A stretch of DNA of 64,000 nucleotides, from the NCBI GenBank assembly GCA_963585895.1, contig OY757904.1, positions 2,491,407-2,555,406 on the forward strand. The letters run 5' to 3'. A program made the position numbers and the translations under genes. The DNA is from Sepioteuthis lessoniana. Lineage: Eukaryota; Mollusca; Cephalopoda; Myopsida; Loliginidae. The notes beneath the pieces are model-generated. The model saw nothing but the letters and a program-made list of their open reading frames with translations. It made no database searches and was not told the origin of the DNA. Shown here one piece after another: positions 35,570 through 47,902 of the stretch. Numbering within the stretch: the first letter of the stretch is position 1; the number at the start of each line of letters is the position of its first letter.

Positions 35570-36236
35570 CAACGAAAGTTTTTATTTGCAGCTTTGAGGC
35601 GGTTTGTTCTTGGTGCTGCAAGACTCGTGGTGGTTAGGCTTGTTGGATGTTTGAGACGAAATGGTTTAGCGGGATGTTGAGATAGCAGCGTGTTGTTGGA
35701 CGTGTGAGGGAAGTATTCAAGGTCACCGTGTAATTTTGTGTGTCTGGTAATTGGGGAGAGTAGGCGTTATCTCCATTAATGTGGACCAGAGGTGAAATGG
35801 GAGCTAGTGTGTCGAGAGCGAGATTACGCTCTGATCGACATAGCCAATTTCGGAGTGACATAAAGTTGTGCCTGTGCGAGGCATGTTGAATGCGTCTAAT
35901 TTATATTCAACTGGGATTCCTTGAAAGAAATCCATAGATTAGATGGTTCCCTCGTTGAGTGTCCATGTTGCTGCTACTAGTGTTAAAGCCACAGTGAGAT
36001 GTCCACACTGGGTGGCTTGTTTAGCTAAAAAGCATCGCTAAGCAGGGACGACCAGAGACACGTCTGTTCTGGTCGCCGTCTCAAGCTGAAGAGAGTGAAT
36101 TTGGCCGCTCACCCGTTTTGCTAGCCGGAAATGAAGGTCCGGGCTGAATAGGATAAGTCATCCTGATTGGGTGAAATTCAGTGTTGAATTAAATTGCGCG
36201 CCAAAACAAAATACGAGATTTTCCTCTTCTCTACAC
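35570..36236. repeat. Direct repeat D, copy 2 (LTR-like)
   Basis: Partner of 31,205-31,925 in the same orientation, about 4.4 kb apart, alike over nearly its whole length but with scattered differences. Its right edge abuts the left arm of the large inverted repeat. Confidence 0.75.
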
Positions 36237-36960
36237 AGGTTTAATTCCACCACAAATACAACACAAATTTTTATAACCACGTAAAAGAAATTGAATATGA
36301 CACAATGAACATTTAAAAATTAACAATTTAATATTCATAAAACAGGAGGGAAAATAAATGAAAAACATGTGTGAATGGCCTTTGTGGAAAATACAGTTTG
36401 GCCAGTTAGATGAAAATAAGATTGTTCACACGTGTGTGTGTGTTTAGACGTTAACAGAGTCTGTTAAATAAGTAGTTCCATGGTTGTTCGAAGTAATTTG
36501 GATGAAATAATTGTCTTTACTTACATTAAATCCGCACTGTTTTTCTTATAAGATTGTGGCAACAGCGTGTCGCATTAATGGAAGAAAGTTCGCCAGTTTT
36601 CTTTTGAATCTTAATCGCGACCATCTGCGGCTTGGTCATGACCTTTTGGCCTTGGAAGAAATGAATTCATTGACCGACAGCTGACTGACTACTTGCAACT
36701 CACTGAGTTGAATAAATTCGTTGTTACTTATTCTTTAGTAGTGGATCAAAAAATAGTTTTATTGCAGTCCTAAAATTTAAGCGCGTAGACATTTATTGAC
36801 CAATCAGATGCGTGTTTTTACTTATTTATTCTAGAGCCTAAATATTTTATGTTAATTAGTTTCCGATCCTGTTTTTTAGAATCTTCTTATTCTATGTTTT
36901 TAGCTGATTGGTTGAAAAATATAAAAATGTAACTTAAATGCTTATGCGGTTTTTATCCAA
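36237..36960. repeat. Large inverted repeat, left arm
   Basis: Reverse complement of about 38,870-39,560. Matching landmarks from the outside in: CCACAAATACAACACAAA; AATGGCC with AGTTTGGC; GTTAAC.GAGTC with AAATAAGT; ATTGTGGC.AC.GCGTGTCGC; GCGTAGACATTTATTGACCA; TTCCGATCCTGTTTTT; and GCTGATTGGTTGAAAA near the inner edge. The arms enclose about 1.9 kb, which includes LTR-like copy C. Confidence 0.75.
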
Positions 36961-37384
36961 AATTTCTAAAAATGTTCTTCTGTATGTTTTTGTTGCTTAT
37001 TTCAATGCTAAAAAATGTGTATTCTATAGACGTGAGAAGTCTTATTGAAGTGATTCCATTAGAAAATGAGTTGTCAGAAAGATGGTACAGTTTTACTTTA
37101 GTTGCGATTATAATTAATGTTGTCCGTTTATTTGTGTGAACTCGCAGTCGTCATTATAATGAATAGTGTTGCTGTGTTGCTGTGTAAAGGAGTTCTCGCA
37201 ATTGTTCGGGTGGTGTGTGTGTCTATGGGGCACAGAAGATTCGGTTGTGTATTAAGTTTTCGTTTCGTAGGTTGTGGGTTGTTACCGTTGGTGGTTATCG
37301 ATTGTTGTAGTATCTAACCCCATTGTTTTCTTTTTATCCCCCAATTGTTGGCGTCTTCTTTGTCTGTAGAAGGTTACAAAAGAA
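36961..37384. other. Inner spacer of the inverted repeat, left part
   Basis: No gene or known element recognised. Confidence 0.4.
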
Positions 37385-37775
37385 TTTGTGGGGTTTGAAG
37401 GTTTTTCGGACGTCAGTGGCTAAGGGCAAGGCTGTGTTGCCGTAAGATATCTGACTCCATATTTTGGTTATATTATTTTACCCCACGTTGACTGGCTGGC
37501 GCAATGCCTTGCCCAAAGAAGGTCCAAAAGAAATATACAAAAAGAAAAGATAGAAACAGATGAGAGACGAAAAGATTTCTTCCATACTTTCCTTTATTTA
37601 CTTGGTGAATGGACTAACCAACGCTACGTCCCAAGACGCAGCGTGGCGCCCAAAAACACCAGACAGCAAAATCGGTGTTGTCGGTTCGACGTCACTACCC
37701 GAAAAGAGCTCGGTTCACAGAAAACCTGAGTATTTATCTCTCTTCACCGGCTCCAAATTCGCCACTCCAAAATCC
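37385..37775 (-). mobile_element. LTR-like repeat, copy C
   Basis: Reverse complement of copy A (1,437-1,810). Shared words on its own strand include TTTTGCTGTCTGGTGTTTT, AAATAAAGGAAAGTAT and GGCAAGGCATTGCGCC, and the block TAACCAAAATATGGA at the edge. Lies inside the large inverted repeat. Fragment without coding parts. Confidence 0.6.
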
Positions 37776-38869
37776 TTCTAATTTTGGCGCGACCGCTTTC
37801 CATTGGCTACTTTACTTTTTATTATTTTTCTTTTTTCTGATTTTAACCGGATGGATGCGTGGAGCCTTATGCGTGGCGACGCGTTTATACATTTTGTATC
37901 TGGCAGCCGACGAGTCAATATCCGGTTGGGAGTTTTATTTTTAATTCCTAAATCTCCACAAATTACTGAAGGGAGGAAGGAAAGAGACAAAGATACATTT
38001 CAAGTTTCAGTTTATTTTAGAGTTTAATATGGCTATTCTGTAACGTGAAAATCCTTTCCTGGACTTTTAAAAAAACACTTGCATCTCCCAAACAAGGCGT
38101 TGAAATGTATAAGTCATTTTTCGGCTGGTGATGAGTCCAAAGTCGGTGGTCACTTTCCAGTTGGTGATTTCGTGAAGTATGTTAGCAGAGACAACTGCCA
38201 ACAGGAGAGTCATTTTGGGTGAGTTGTGAGTTTGAAGGTCTGTCCTGTTGTCTAGTAGATATGTTCAGCAAAGGCTTCAACTGGTGGGAGAGTGATCCTG
38301 CTTACTGCAAAGCAGACACATGGTCTTCCCCACCAGCAGCAGGAGGAAAGAAGTAGTTCTTTCCAGTCCACGTGGTCACTGTTGAATGAGGCAGAGTCCC
38401 TCTTAACCGCTGGTAAGTCTGTCTTTCAAGCCCTGCGCAGCTCCTAATTCCTGTTATAGGTTTCTGGAAACTGCTACACGTTTGAATGTATTTTATTTTA
38501 TTTTTTCATTTCTATTAATCACCACATATCACTGTCTGTGGCCGCGCGTAGCTGTGTCCGGCTGTCTTAGGGTTGCTCGTGGCTGTCTGAGTGGTTGTTG
38601 CCATCAAAAGTGTGAAATAAATAGATCTCCTAATTTCGTGACAGTTGAGGAGGAATAAGATTTCCCGAGGTTCCGCGAAAAGTAAAACTTCAGGTGTTAG
38701 TTCCATAATATTACAATACAAATTTGCTCAAGCAACGTAGACACGAGAAATTTGACAAAAAACGAGAACCTGAAAGAAAAACAACTTTATATTTTCTATC
38801 AACTAGACAATGGCACTGATTATAGAAAAGGTGTTCATATTATGGGATACACATTTTTTCTAGTCTTAA
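37776..38869. other. Inner spacer of the inverted repeat, right part
   Basis: No gene recognised. AACCGGATGGATGCG near 37,848 recurs near 3,967, which marks this as repeat-derived. Confidence 0.4.
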
Positions 38870-39560
38870 AATAAACAATAAAAACATTTTTCAACCAATC
38901 AGCTAAAAACATAGAATAGAACATTCTAGAAAAATAGGATCGGAAGTGAACTAACAGAAAATATTTAGGCTCGAAAATAAAATAGTAAAATACAAATCTG
39001 ATTGGTCAATAAATGTCTACGCGCCGAAATTTTAGGACGATTCTTTGATCCACCTGTAGGATATAAATAACACAGAGTTAGGGAGCCATTCACACAGACT
39101 AACACACAAACTTACACGAAGACTAAAACACAAGCCACTAAGCCAGTAAAGCAGTAGCCGATACTATGTCCGGCAAATTCCTTTCCTTCCTCAACTAAAG
39201 TTCATGACCTCTCTTCAGATGGCCAAGAATCACATTCAAAAGAAAAACCCGACAAACTTTCTTTCATCAACGCGACACGCCGTCGCCACAATCATAAAAC
39301 AAGACATGAACTTAAAGTAAGTAAGAACGACTTATTTACGGACTCCGTTAACATGAACATACACACATCTTTAAACAAATTTATTTTCTTCTTGCCAAAC
39401 TTTATTTTACAAAAGGCCATTTACACATCATGTATTTTGTTTGTTTTCATATCCTGTTATATGCATATTAAATTGTTTGTTGTTTAATGTTCGTTGTGTT
39501 CTATTCCATTTCTTTCGCGCGATTGTAAAGTTTTGTGTTGTATTTGTGGTGGGAATAATT
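38870..39560. repeat. Large inverted repeat, right arm
   Basis: Reverse-complement partner of 36,237-36,960. The outer edge (TTTGTGTTGTATTTGTGG...) is followed within 100 bases by the LINE tail at 39,640. Confidence 0.75.
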
Positions 39561-39639
39561 TAGAGAGCAATACCCGTAAAGTATGAATGCACATCTACTG
39601 AAATAACCAAATTACATGCAACCACCACACTCTCATCAA

Positions 39640-40155
39640 CCGAGACGGACATCAATATACGACTAGCAAAGGCATGGGCAGCTATCGATAAGTTATCGGT
39701 CATATGGAAGTCAGACCTGAGCGATAAAATAAAGCGCAGTTTCTTCCAAGCAGTGGTCGTGTCGATACTGCTGTATGGATGCACTACATGGACGCTAACT
39801 AAACGTATGGAGAAAAAGCTAGATGGCAACAACACAAGAATGCTGCGAGCAATATTGAACAATTCCTAGAGGCAGCACCCCACAAAGCAACAGCTGTACG
39901 GCCACTCACCACCCATCACGAAAACTATCCAAGTTAGACGAACTAGACATGCGGGACACTGCTGGAGAAATAAAGACGAGTTCATAAGTGATGTACTCCT
40001 TTGGACCCATTCACATGGACGAGCAAAGGCAGGACGACCAGCTAGAACCTACATACAGCAGCTCTGTGTCGATACGGGATGTAGCCTGAAGACCAGCCGG
40101 AAGCAATAGACGATAGAGAAGGGTGGCGTGACATGATGATGATGATGATGATTTA
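39640..40155 (+). mobile_element. LINE 3' fragment
   Basis: Plus-strand copy of the LINE also seen at 2,108-2,862 and 61,000-61,856. Recognisable products include [57 protein letters not shown], and the AGRPARTYIQQLC-type tail near 40,035. It ends in (GAT)n at about 40,136-40,152. It is strongly 5'-truncated and its frame is interrupted (a TAG follows NNS at about 39,868), so it is inactive. Confidence 0.85.
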
Positions 40156-41308
40156 TTAACAAGGAAACAAACCGACCACGTGTGACACTTGATTTGGTCA
40201 GAGGAAAAACGGAGAAGTTATTCCAGACAATACGGCACCAAAAAGCTATCCCCCACTATTTGAAGAAAACTACTATTGGGCACTCAGTACGAACTTGGGG
40301 ACCAAACTGTTAAGGCAGGAAAAATAGCCGGAAGAAATGTTTTGTCACTCGCTTCTTGAATAGCCGATAAGTATTCAAATAGGCAAGAAGCTTCTCAAAT
40401 ATAAAACTAAAATCAAACGAAATTCGACTACCGAAATTCTACGAAGTTAACCAACTGAAAGAAAATTCAACCCGAGAATTCTGCTGAAAAGAAAACTTTA
40501 CAGAAGACTCAATTGAAATTAAATGAAAGTTAAAAATACTCAATTAAAACCAACTGAAAGAAAATTCAACCCGTGAACTCAATTGGAAAAAATACCTTTC
40601 AGAAGACTCAAAATTAAATGAAACTGAAACATTTCGACGAAACTAAAAAGAAAAATAAATACTCAACTTCGAAGAACTTTGTTTTTCGGACACTCTCTCA
40701 GATAAAATGCTGCAAACTACATTAAAATTTACAATACTTTATCTTTCTATCGCATCCTTTCTTATTTCTTTTATGTAAAATTCCTTTTTAAAACTTTATT
40801 GTCAATGTTATTTTTTAAAAATCAGTATCCGAACTAGAAAGCTGTGGAACTTACCGTTTAAATTACACGGTAAAGCCCCCTAAAAACATACTAATTTAAA
40901 TACTAAATTAGGGTTTCGTGTCATTTCCTTATATTGCTTATTTTTATCTTTTAAATTCTTTTATATTGCCAATTTTACTCTAAATTCTTTTATATTGCAA
41001 ATATTTTTCTTTTAAATTCTTTTACTTTTTGAAAGGCTACAAATATTTCATTCTCGGTTTAGTGAATATTATGTTCATTTCAAATACTTTTAATCCATAA
41101 TGTAGCATTTTGGGGTACATTTTAGATAATGCAGAGCCTTCTAGAAAGGTTCCAGCTTGGATACGGGTTCTGAGACGTCTCTGAAAGGAAATGCTGACAG
41201 AATCCAATCAATTCCTAAAACCGTTCACAGCACCCCATATCAAACCGACCTTCTCTGACTACGTGGGGATCTGGATAAATACCCCAAAAAGTAAGTAAAG
41301 TAAAGTTG
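40156..41308. other. Gene-free stretch with a short tandem duplication
   Basis: A block starting AACCAACTGAAAGAAAATTC occurs at 40,449 and again at 40,548, a two-unit tandem of about 100 bases that runs to roughly 40,640. At 40,930-41,030 AAATTCTTTTATATTGC is repeated. No gene. Confidence 0.5.
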
Positions 41309-41492
41309 GCAACCGTAGGCTCCCTTTACACTAGCTACTACAACGATGTGTGGGGTAGGGCGCTACTACTTTCTCGAGATTGCTCCACTTTACCCTTGAT
41401 ACGTACCTTCTATTCCTGAGTGTTAAGTAAGGAGGTATCAAGTACCATTTTTAAAGTCTTTGGTATGACGGACCATTGGTGAACACTCTCCC
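41309..41492 (-). repeat. tRNA-derived SINE, family 1, copy 4 (partial)
   Basis: Body landmarks GGCTCCC, AGCTACTACA, ATCAAGTACCATTTTT and GGACCATTGGTGAACACTCT are present; the B-box segment found in the other copies is absent. Lies about 290 bases upstream of the BNIP1 start codon. Confidence 0.8.
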
Positions 41493-41782
41493 CACCCGAC
41501 TTATTACTCATACTCCGCCAAAAAACATTTTAAGTAGTCACTTCGCTACCTTTATGATTGAAAAATCGAAAAAACAAACCGAACAAACATTGTAAGGCAC
41601 AAAAACTTGATTTACGAATATTGCAGAACAGAAAATGTTTTAATTTATAGAATTGTAGCAAAACACCCGGCCTTCAAAATATTCGAGAAAGTGGCTTACT
41701 ATCCGAAAAGTACGCATCTTTATTTGTTCATACAAGGATGTTTTGTAATAGCGATCAAAATCTCAGTTAACACCGGTTCAAT

Positions 41783-44700
41783 ATGGAAGCAGAAGATATT
41801 CATGTGAAATTATGTTTGCAAGAAATCGTTAAACTAGATTTGGAAGTTCAAGCTTTGATTCAAGTAGGCTTGATTCATATTTTAAATAAGTTTTTCTCTG
41901 TTTTCATTTTAAAAATATTTTATAATCTCTAACAGTTTTTCTTTCGAAAACATTTTATCAAAATTTGATGACGTTTGTGGTTTTTACACGACCCACAAAT
42001 TAAGTGACATTTTAGCTTATTTAATATAATTTTTTAAAATTATTCTTTAATGATGCTTATACGTATAACGTAGATTTATAATAATTTTGAAAAATATTTG
42101 TACATTTCTTCGAATAATTATTATCAATATGGAAAGAGTATAATACTTATGATCAGTACAAATACACGTTACTTGGTAAAGTTTGCTGTTTTTGTAATTG
42201 TTATTAATTTCTTCGAATGTTTACCGTCATATTTTCTGGGTAATAATAAGTTTAATTTTTTTTTCAAATTGACGAAAGACTATTAAAACTATGTGAGATT
42301 TTTATAACCTTTTTTTCATTTAGATTTTTTTTACTATTTCTTTTTCCGCGTATTTCTTTTCTTTTATTTTCATTTGTGTTCCAAAATTATTTAGGATTTT
42401 AACAATTCATTTTAATTCTTTTAAACTAAATCAACTTAATTTTAAGTGAGGTTCAACGATTCATTATAATTGAATTCCTATGACAATAGTTTAGTTTATT
42501 TATTAAATTTGTGTTGTTTTATGATTTCGAGATTTATGGTGTCATAAAGCGATAACAAAATTAATTACTAAAGTGTAAGATTCTTTTGATATTTGAAAAT
42601 GCATTGCTCAAGTCTTGTGATTTTCAATTGAAGGCAAGTTTGTTTGGAGGAGTATAAGTAAAAAATTAAAAAAGAAATTAGTTGTAAATTAAAAATTAAG
42701 ATAATTTGGAGCAAGTCTTTTTTAAATATGGTTATTTTTTTCTAACCTTAGGCAGTACTATTTAAAGATTCCTCCGGTAAGATTAAACCCACTTTCCACG
42801 AGTTGAGTAAAAGCATTAAACATGCATGGTATTCAACGTTTAGATAAAAAAAAAAAAAAGAACTGAAGAAAAAGCTGCATAAATTCGTAACAATTAGTTG
42901 GTAAATGGTTCAGGGAGAGAAGATAATTAATTAGATAATTGTCTTAATTAGCGCCCCCTCCATTTTATTTTGCATGTGTATAAAGTTTAATTAGTACCTT
43001 CTTGTAAGAAGCAAAGACTACTTGATCGATTAAACTAATTTTTCTAGACCAGAGCATAAAGTTCAAAATAGTTCGTAAAGATTTATTGGTGCATATGTTA
43101 CACTTTTCAAGTTGTAAATATTTGAATGCGATTAGTGAAGAAATTGTTGAATATAGCAAATTACTTATGATAATGATAAAATCTGAAGAAACAAAAAAAA
43201 CAAAAAAAAACAATCTAAGTTATACTTTTTTTTCCCAATTAATTATGTTGTCTTTTATTCTTGTTCGTTTTCGTGTTCGAAACATTTTCATTCAAAACAC
43301 TAAATTATCTTCTTTAAATTGCTGTGCCTCATATGCTGATCATACTTAGACTTTCAAAACCAAAAACGAATTTTAAAGCAGTATGAGAAATCAAATATGT
43401 AAGATATTAGAAACGAAATATGCAGACACGAGAAATCGTGCTCATTTTAAAAAATATGCTCGGCCTTATCTCTGCCTAGCCCAAGAAATCTAGTAGTAAC
43501 TGTCAGGTCTGGCAAAGGAAGAGAGAAAAGCATAAAAATAAGGGGTATAAAAAAGGGAGAAGGGAAACTTTTGTTACTTAAAAACAAAAAACAACTAGTT
43601 CCCACAAAGTAATTTATTTCAAGAGAAATAAACTTTACAAAATTCGGCTTTGCACATTTTCCCCTATGCTTGTCGAAAACATTGAATAAGGTAACAAAAA
43701 TAACATACATTCAAGAAACGACAATATTATAACCAAAAAAAAGAAGACGGATAAAGAGAAATACGACTGACTTGTTTGAAGCCTGCCGTCAACCACCTTA
43801 CTGTCTGTTTAACTTTTGTTAATGATAAAATACCATTCTTTGGTATTTTATGTCAAAGTTCTTTTAGAAGCTAATTTTTAGGATTTATTCTTCTTCTCAG
43901 CGTCTCCATCTTGTGTAATATCAACCTGGACAACAATGTTCTTCTAGTTTCCTGTGTAGAAGTTTACTATTTCTTTAAGTGAACTTTGAGTAGACCACCA
44001 CTTCCTCCTCTTAGAGCTGTATGTCTTTCTATTTCAACTTGAATTTTCTTCTGTTGAGCCTACAGAGGCTTTTACCACATTTTCTGACCCGGCTAACAGC
44101 TTCCTTTGTTGGCAAAAGTCCAATAATACTGCCTCCAGATCTTAAACTCAACTTTCTTATGAAGGGGAAAGCATACCAAAACCACAAATAGCCTGCAGTA
44201 AGGCTTAATGTTACAACAAGTAGCCATAAAAAGCCTGTAAGAAAAAGAGGCTCAGCCTATAGCAACTAAATAGGCCTATTTGCTCAAACTACCTTGCTTA
44301 AGAAAAAACTGCCTTAAGTCAAATGCAAATAAACAAGAGCTTGCAAAGCAAAAGGATTGAGCCAAGATAGACCTTCAGCTCGTGCTGAAAAACAAAAAAA
44401 GAGAGCAGACCCTTGTGGGTCTCACTTAAATAACAGTAAGGGCGGGGGCTAATGGCACTAGTTCAAAACAGCCAGAGTTGAGCAGACATTAACTGCTGAA
44501 TTTACAAATTTCAACAGCTGTTGCCATTGAATTTGTATGTTCGCACTGAAAGTGTCATGCAAATAAAATAGCCATACAATAGACCACTGTTGGACAATCT
44601 CTCTAATATCACAACTTGCCGCTCCTACTACTAGTACTGTTTCTGTTTCATTCTTTTTTTTTACCTTGTTCTGTTGTCTTAATGTCTTATAAAATTATTA

Positions 44701-47700
44701 TCAAACAGATTTTTTGAAGCCTTAAAAAAAAACAAAATACATATATACACTTGAAAAAATATCGCTGCCTTTAATTATTATTATTGTAACATTTCTTAAA
44801 GTATTTTTGACATTTTTAACTGGACAGATGGCACTTAGCAGGACAGTGTTGCTGGCCCAATGAATATGTCTATCCTGCAAACATTTGGAATATATAACGA
44901 TAGCTAAAGCAAGGAGAACAAAGGCAAAGTGGTTATGTTAAAAGAGCCAATTTTTATTTCACAAGAAATAAGTGTTTGTGGAAAGTTCTGTTTGATTAGG
45001 TTGAAAGTGTAGCCTAAACTGTCTTATAGTTTTTGACGACAGTGAATCTGGATGATTGTTGAACTGGTTGCTGGTGCAGCTACATGGTGAGGTAGTAGTC
45101 TGCAGATGGCCTGTGGGTTTGTGGTGTCTGGTCATTGAGGCAAGCCTGTCAAAGTCTTGGTGGTTGATCAGCAGCTGACTTAAGGTTTGATCATCTTTAA
45201 TTGTGAGCGAGCTGATGAAGACAGGCTGGGCTGCATCTGCTATGTCTGGCTGGTTGCTGGCCTGGAAAATGTTGACTGGTGAGCTGTTAGATTGGCATCA
45301 TCCATATCAACTCTGGTTGGTGAACTTGAGGTGGTGGGTAGTCTGTTCCAATACTGCATTGACTTGCTCTGAAAAGGACAGTAGAATTAGTTGTAAGAGA
45401 AGTGCCCTGGAAAGTACAGTAGTTGTAGTTGGGGGCAGCTTTAAGTTGACAGGAGATGCTGGGAGGAGACACGAACCAATGGAACAGTGCCACACTCTGG
45501 TCTCTTTGCCCAGGCCCCGACAGAGCCTACTGGTGGTATTTATCATGAAGGTGTTTCAAAACACTCACGACAAATTTTATTTAGCAAAAATGTTCCGAAA
45601 ACATACATGATTGAGCATGGAGCCCAAACAATGGGAGAGTGGGAAGAAGAGAGGTTATCAGTTGTTCATGCTAATTATGCTATTCTAAAAAGAACTTTGT
45701 TATTTATATTGAGATAGTGATACAGCACTGCAAAGTTTTGCTAAATATCCAAATTCTAAAAAAAACACTAATAAAAATATAGGGAGTAGCTTTAGGCTAT
45801 GACAACAAACAATTTAGTTTGATTTCTTTGGCATATCAACCTTTGTGGGCTATTTAATGTCAAAGCCATTCTTGTAAAAAGACAGTAATGGTATTATTAA
45901 ACAATAGTGGGAGAAGATAAGGGGGTTCATGCCTTTCTAAAGGGGTATTAGTGTGAAAGTGCATGGGAATCTCATAGACTTTAGTATTGACTACTTGAAG
46001 GTTTTGTCTTCATATATTTGTCATATCTGATTACCAAAACTCATTGCTACAATTATTTGAGTATGAGGAATACAATTCAGACACTTGTAACTGAGGTTTA
46101 ATATTTATTTGTATTAAACAATGTAAAAAAATTTATGACAAATTAGTAACAACATATTCATTGTTTGAGCAAACTTAATGGAATGAATATGGAAATGATA
46201 TGAAACACTAGAAGAGTACCTTATAGAGAAAAGTCCTATCATGCAATTTAAAGAGTCTTTTGATATAACTTAAGAGTCTTTAATAGAATGGTAGTTATTG
46301 TTGTGTGAAGACTTCTGTCAAAGTATGGTATCGTATGTGATACAATATGAGGTTTGTTGGGGTGCAAGCTTCTTTGTCAGAAAATGCACGCACACATTTC
46401 TTTTTGAGGTTGAGGCAGGACTGGAGAGAAAGAAAAAGTTTAAGTTTTGCTGCATCATTTTATATACTACTTTGGCCATGCGGCTATTAGAAGTACTATT
46501 TGGAAGACAAGGGATGTATTCTCTCTAGTACTCAACCCCACTCCAACTTGGATACAGAATGATGACAATATGTTGAAATGTTTTAAGGTGTTGTAACTGT
46601 TCATGTGAGTTGATGTATTGTGAAGGACCTGTGCTTGTCTGTGGTACTGTGCAAACTGCATCAGTTGTGCAGTTGAAATTATATTCAAGAAAATATTTGG
46701 AATTATTTTAAGTAGTTGAACTTCCAGGTGAATTTATCTTCCTTGACTATCTCTGTGGTGGAGGGACTGTATCAACAATTTAAAGATTAATTCTTGTCAG
46801 TCGCTGAAGTGTTTCTTCACTTTGAAACGACCAGTAGGGAATTGAAGTATGTAGCTGGTGAAGTATTTTTGGTAGTTTTCCAATGTATCAAGTTTTTCAT
46901 TGAATTTGGGCCATGAATTTGAAAATGTGTTGGATTTTGAGATTGGCGACACAAATGTACAGTTATTAATACTTTGTTGATAAGCTCCTGTCAAGTTGTA
47001 TGCTGGTGATATGTGTTGAAGTAATATTGTGTAGCATCAAATTGAAGTGCATTTTATTGTGAACTTTTGTTGACTGTCTGAGATTTACTATCAATTTTCA
47101 AAGTTTTTTTTTGTATTTTCTTTGCTATCATTAAATCAAGCTGTCAGTTGTCTGGTAGTTCTTGTATTTTTTTTTTTAATTACTGTTTTGACACCAGTTG
47201 AATCTTTTATTCCCTGCTTTGTTGGGAAAATATTGGTATATTATTTGTGTGTCTGACAAAAGATACCATGTGGTCAGAAATTTGTTTTTCAATATTGAAA
47301 TTTGTCAGTTTCAAGTGATCATGGTAACTTGGATTTGTGGTAGCAGCAGTTTGTCCGTAAGGAAAAGAAAAATGTTACAGTGGCCAAACGGTAGGAGTGA
47401 AAATTGTAAAAGACGGTGAGCAGTTGTTATGTTAGTTTGGTTGTGCTTCTGTGGAAAGGATAGAAATGTCTTTTGGTAATGGAAAGGTAGTAGCAGTTTT
47501 GATTAAGTTTCTCTTGTAAATTTCAGGTTGTGAAATATTTTGTGGTTTAATATTTCTTTGTGCTAAACACCATGTAAAACAATCCATGACAAATTAACAA
47601 CAACAATGTTTTATTACCTGATCAAACTTAAAGGAATAAATACAGAAATGACATAAAATACTAGAACAGTACATTATAGAGAAAAGTCCTATCGTACAGT

Positions 47701-47867
47701 TTGAAAAGTCTTTTGGTATGAGTTAAGAATCTTTAATAGAATGGAAGACTTATGTCAAAGCATAGTACATGTGTACTACAACATGAGGTTTGTAGGGGTG
47801 CAAGCTCCTCTGTCAAGAAATGCATACACTTGTGTGTATACATTACTCGATGTAAAAGCAAAACTGA

Positions 47868-47902
<35 letters not shown>

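Noticed and set aside
45203-45610. 135-codon plus-strand frame in BNIP1 intron 1
   Set aside because: No recognisable domain, no splice logic; lies in G/T-biased repeat-like DNA.
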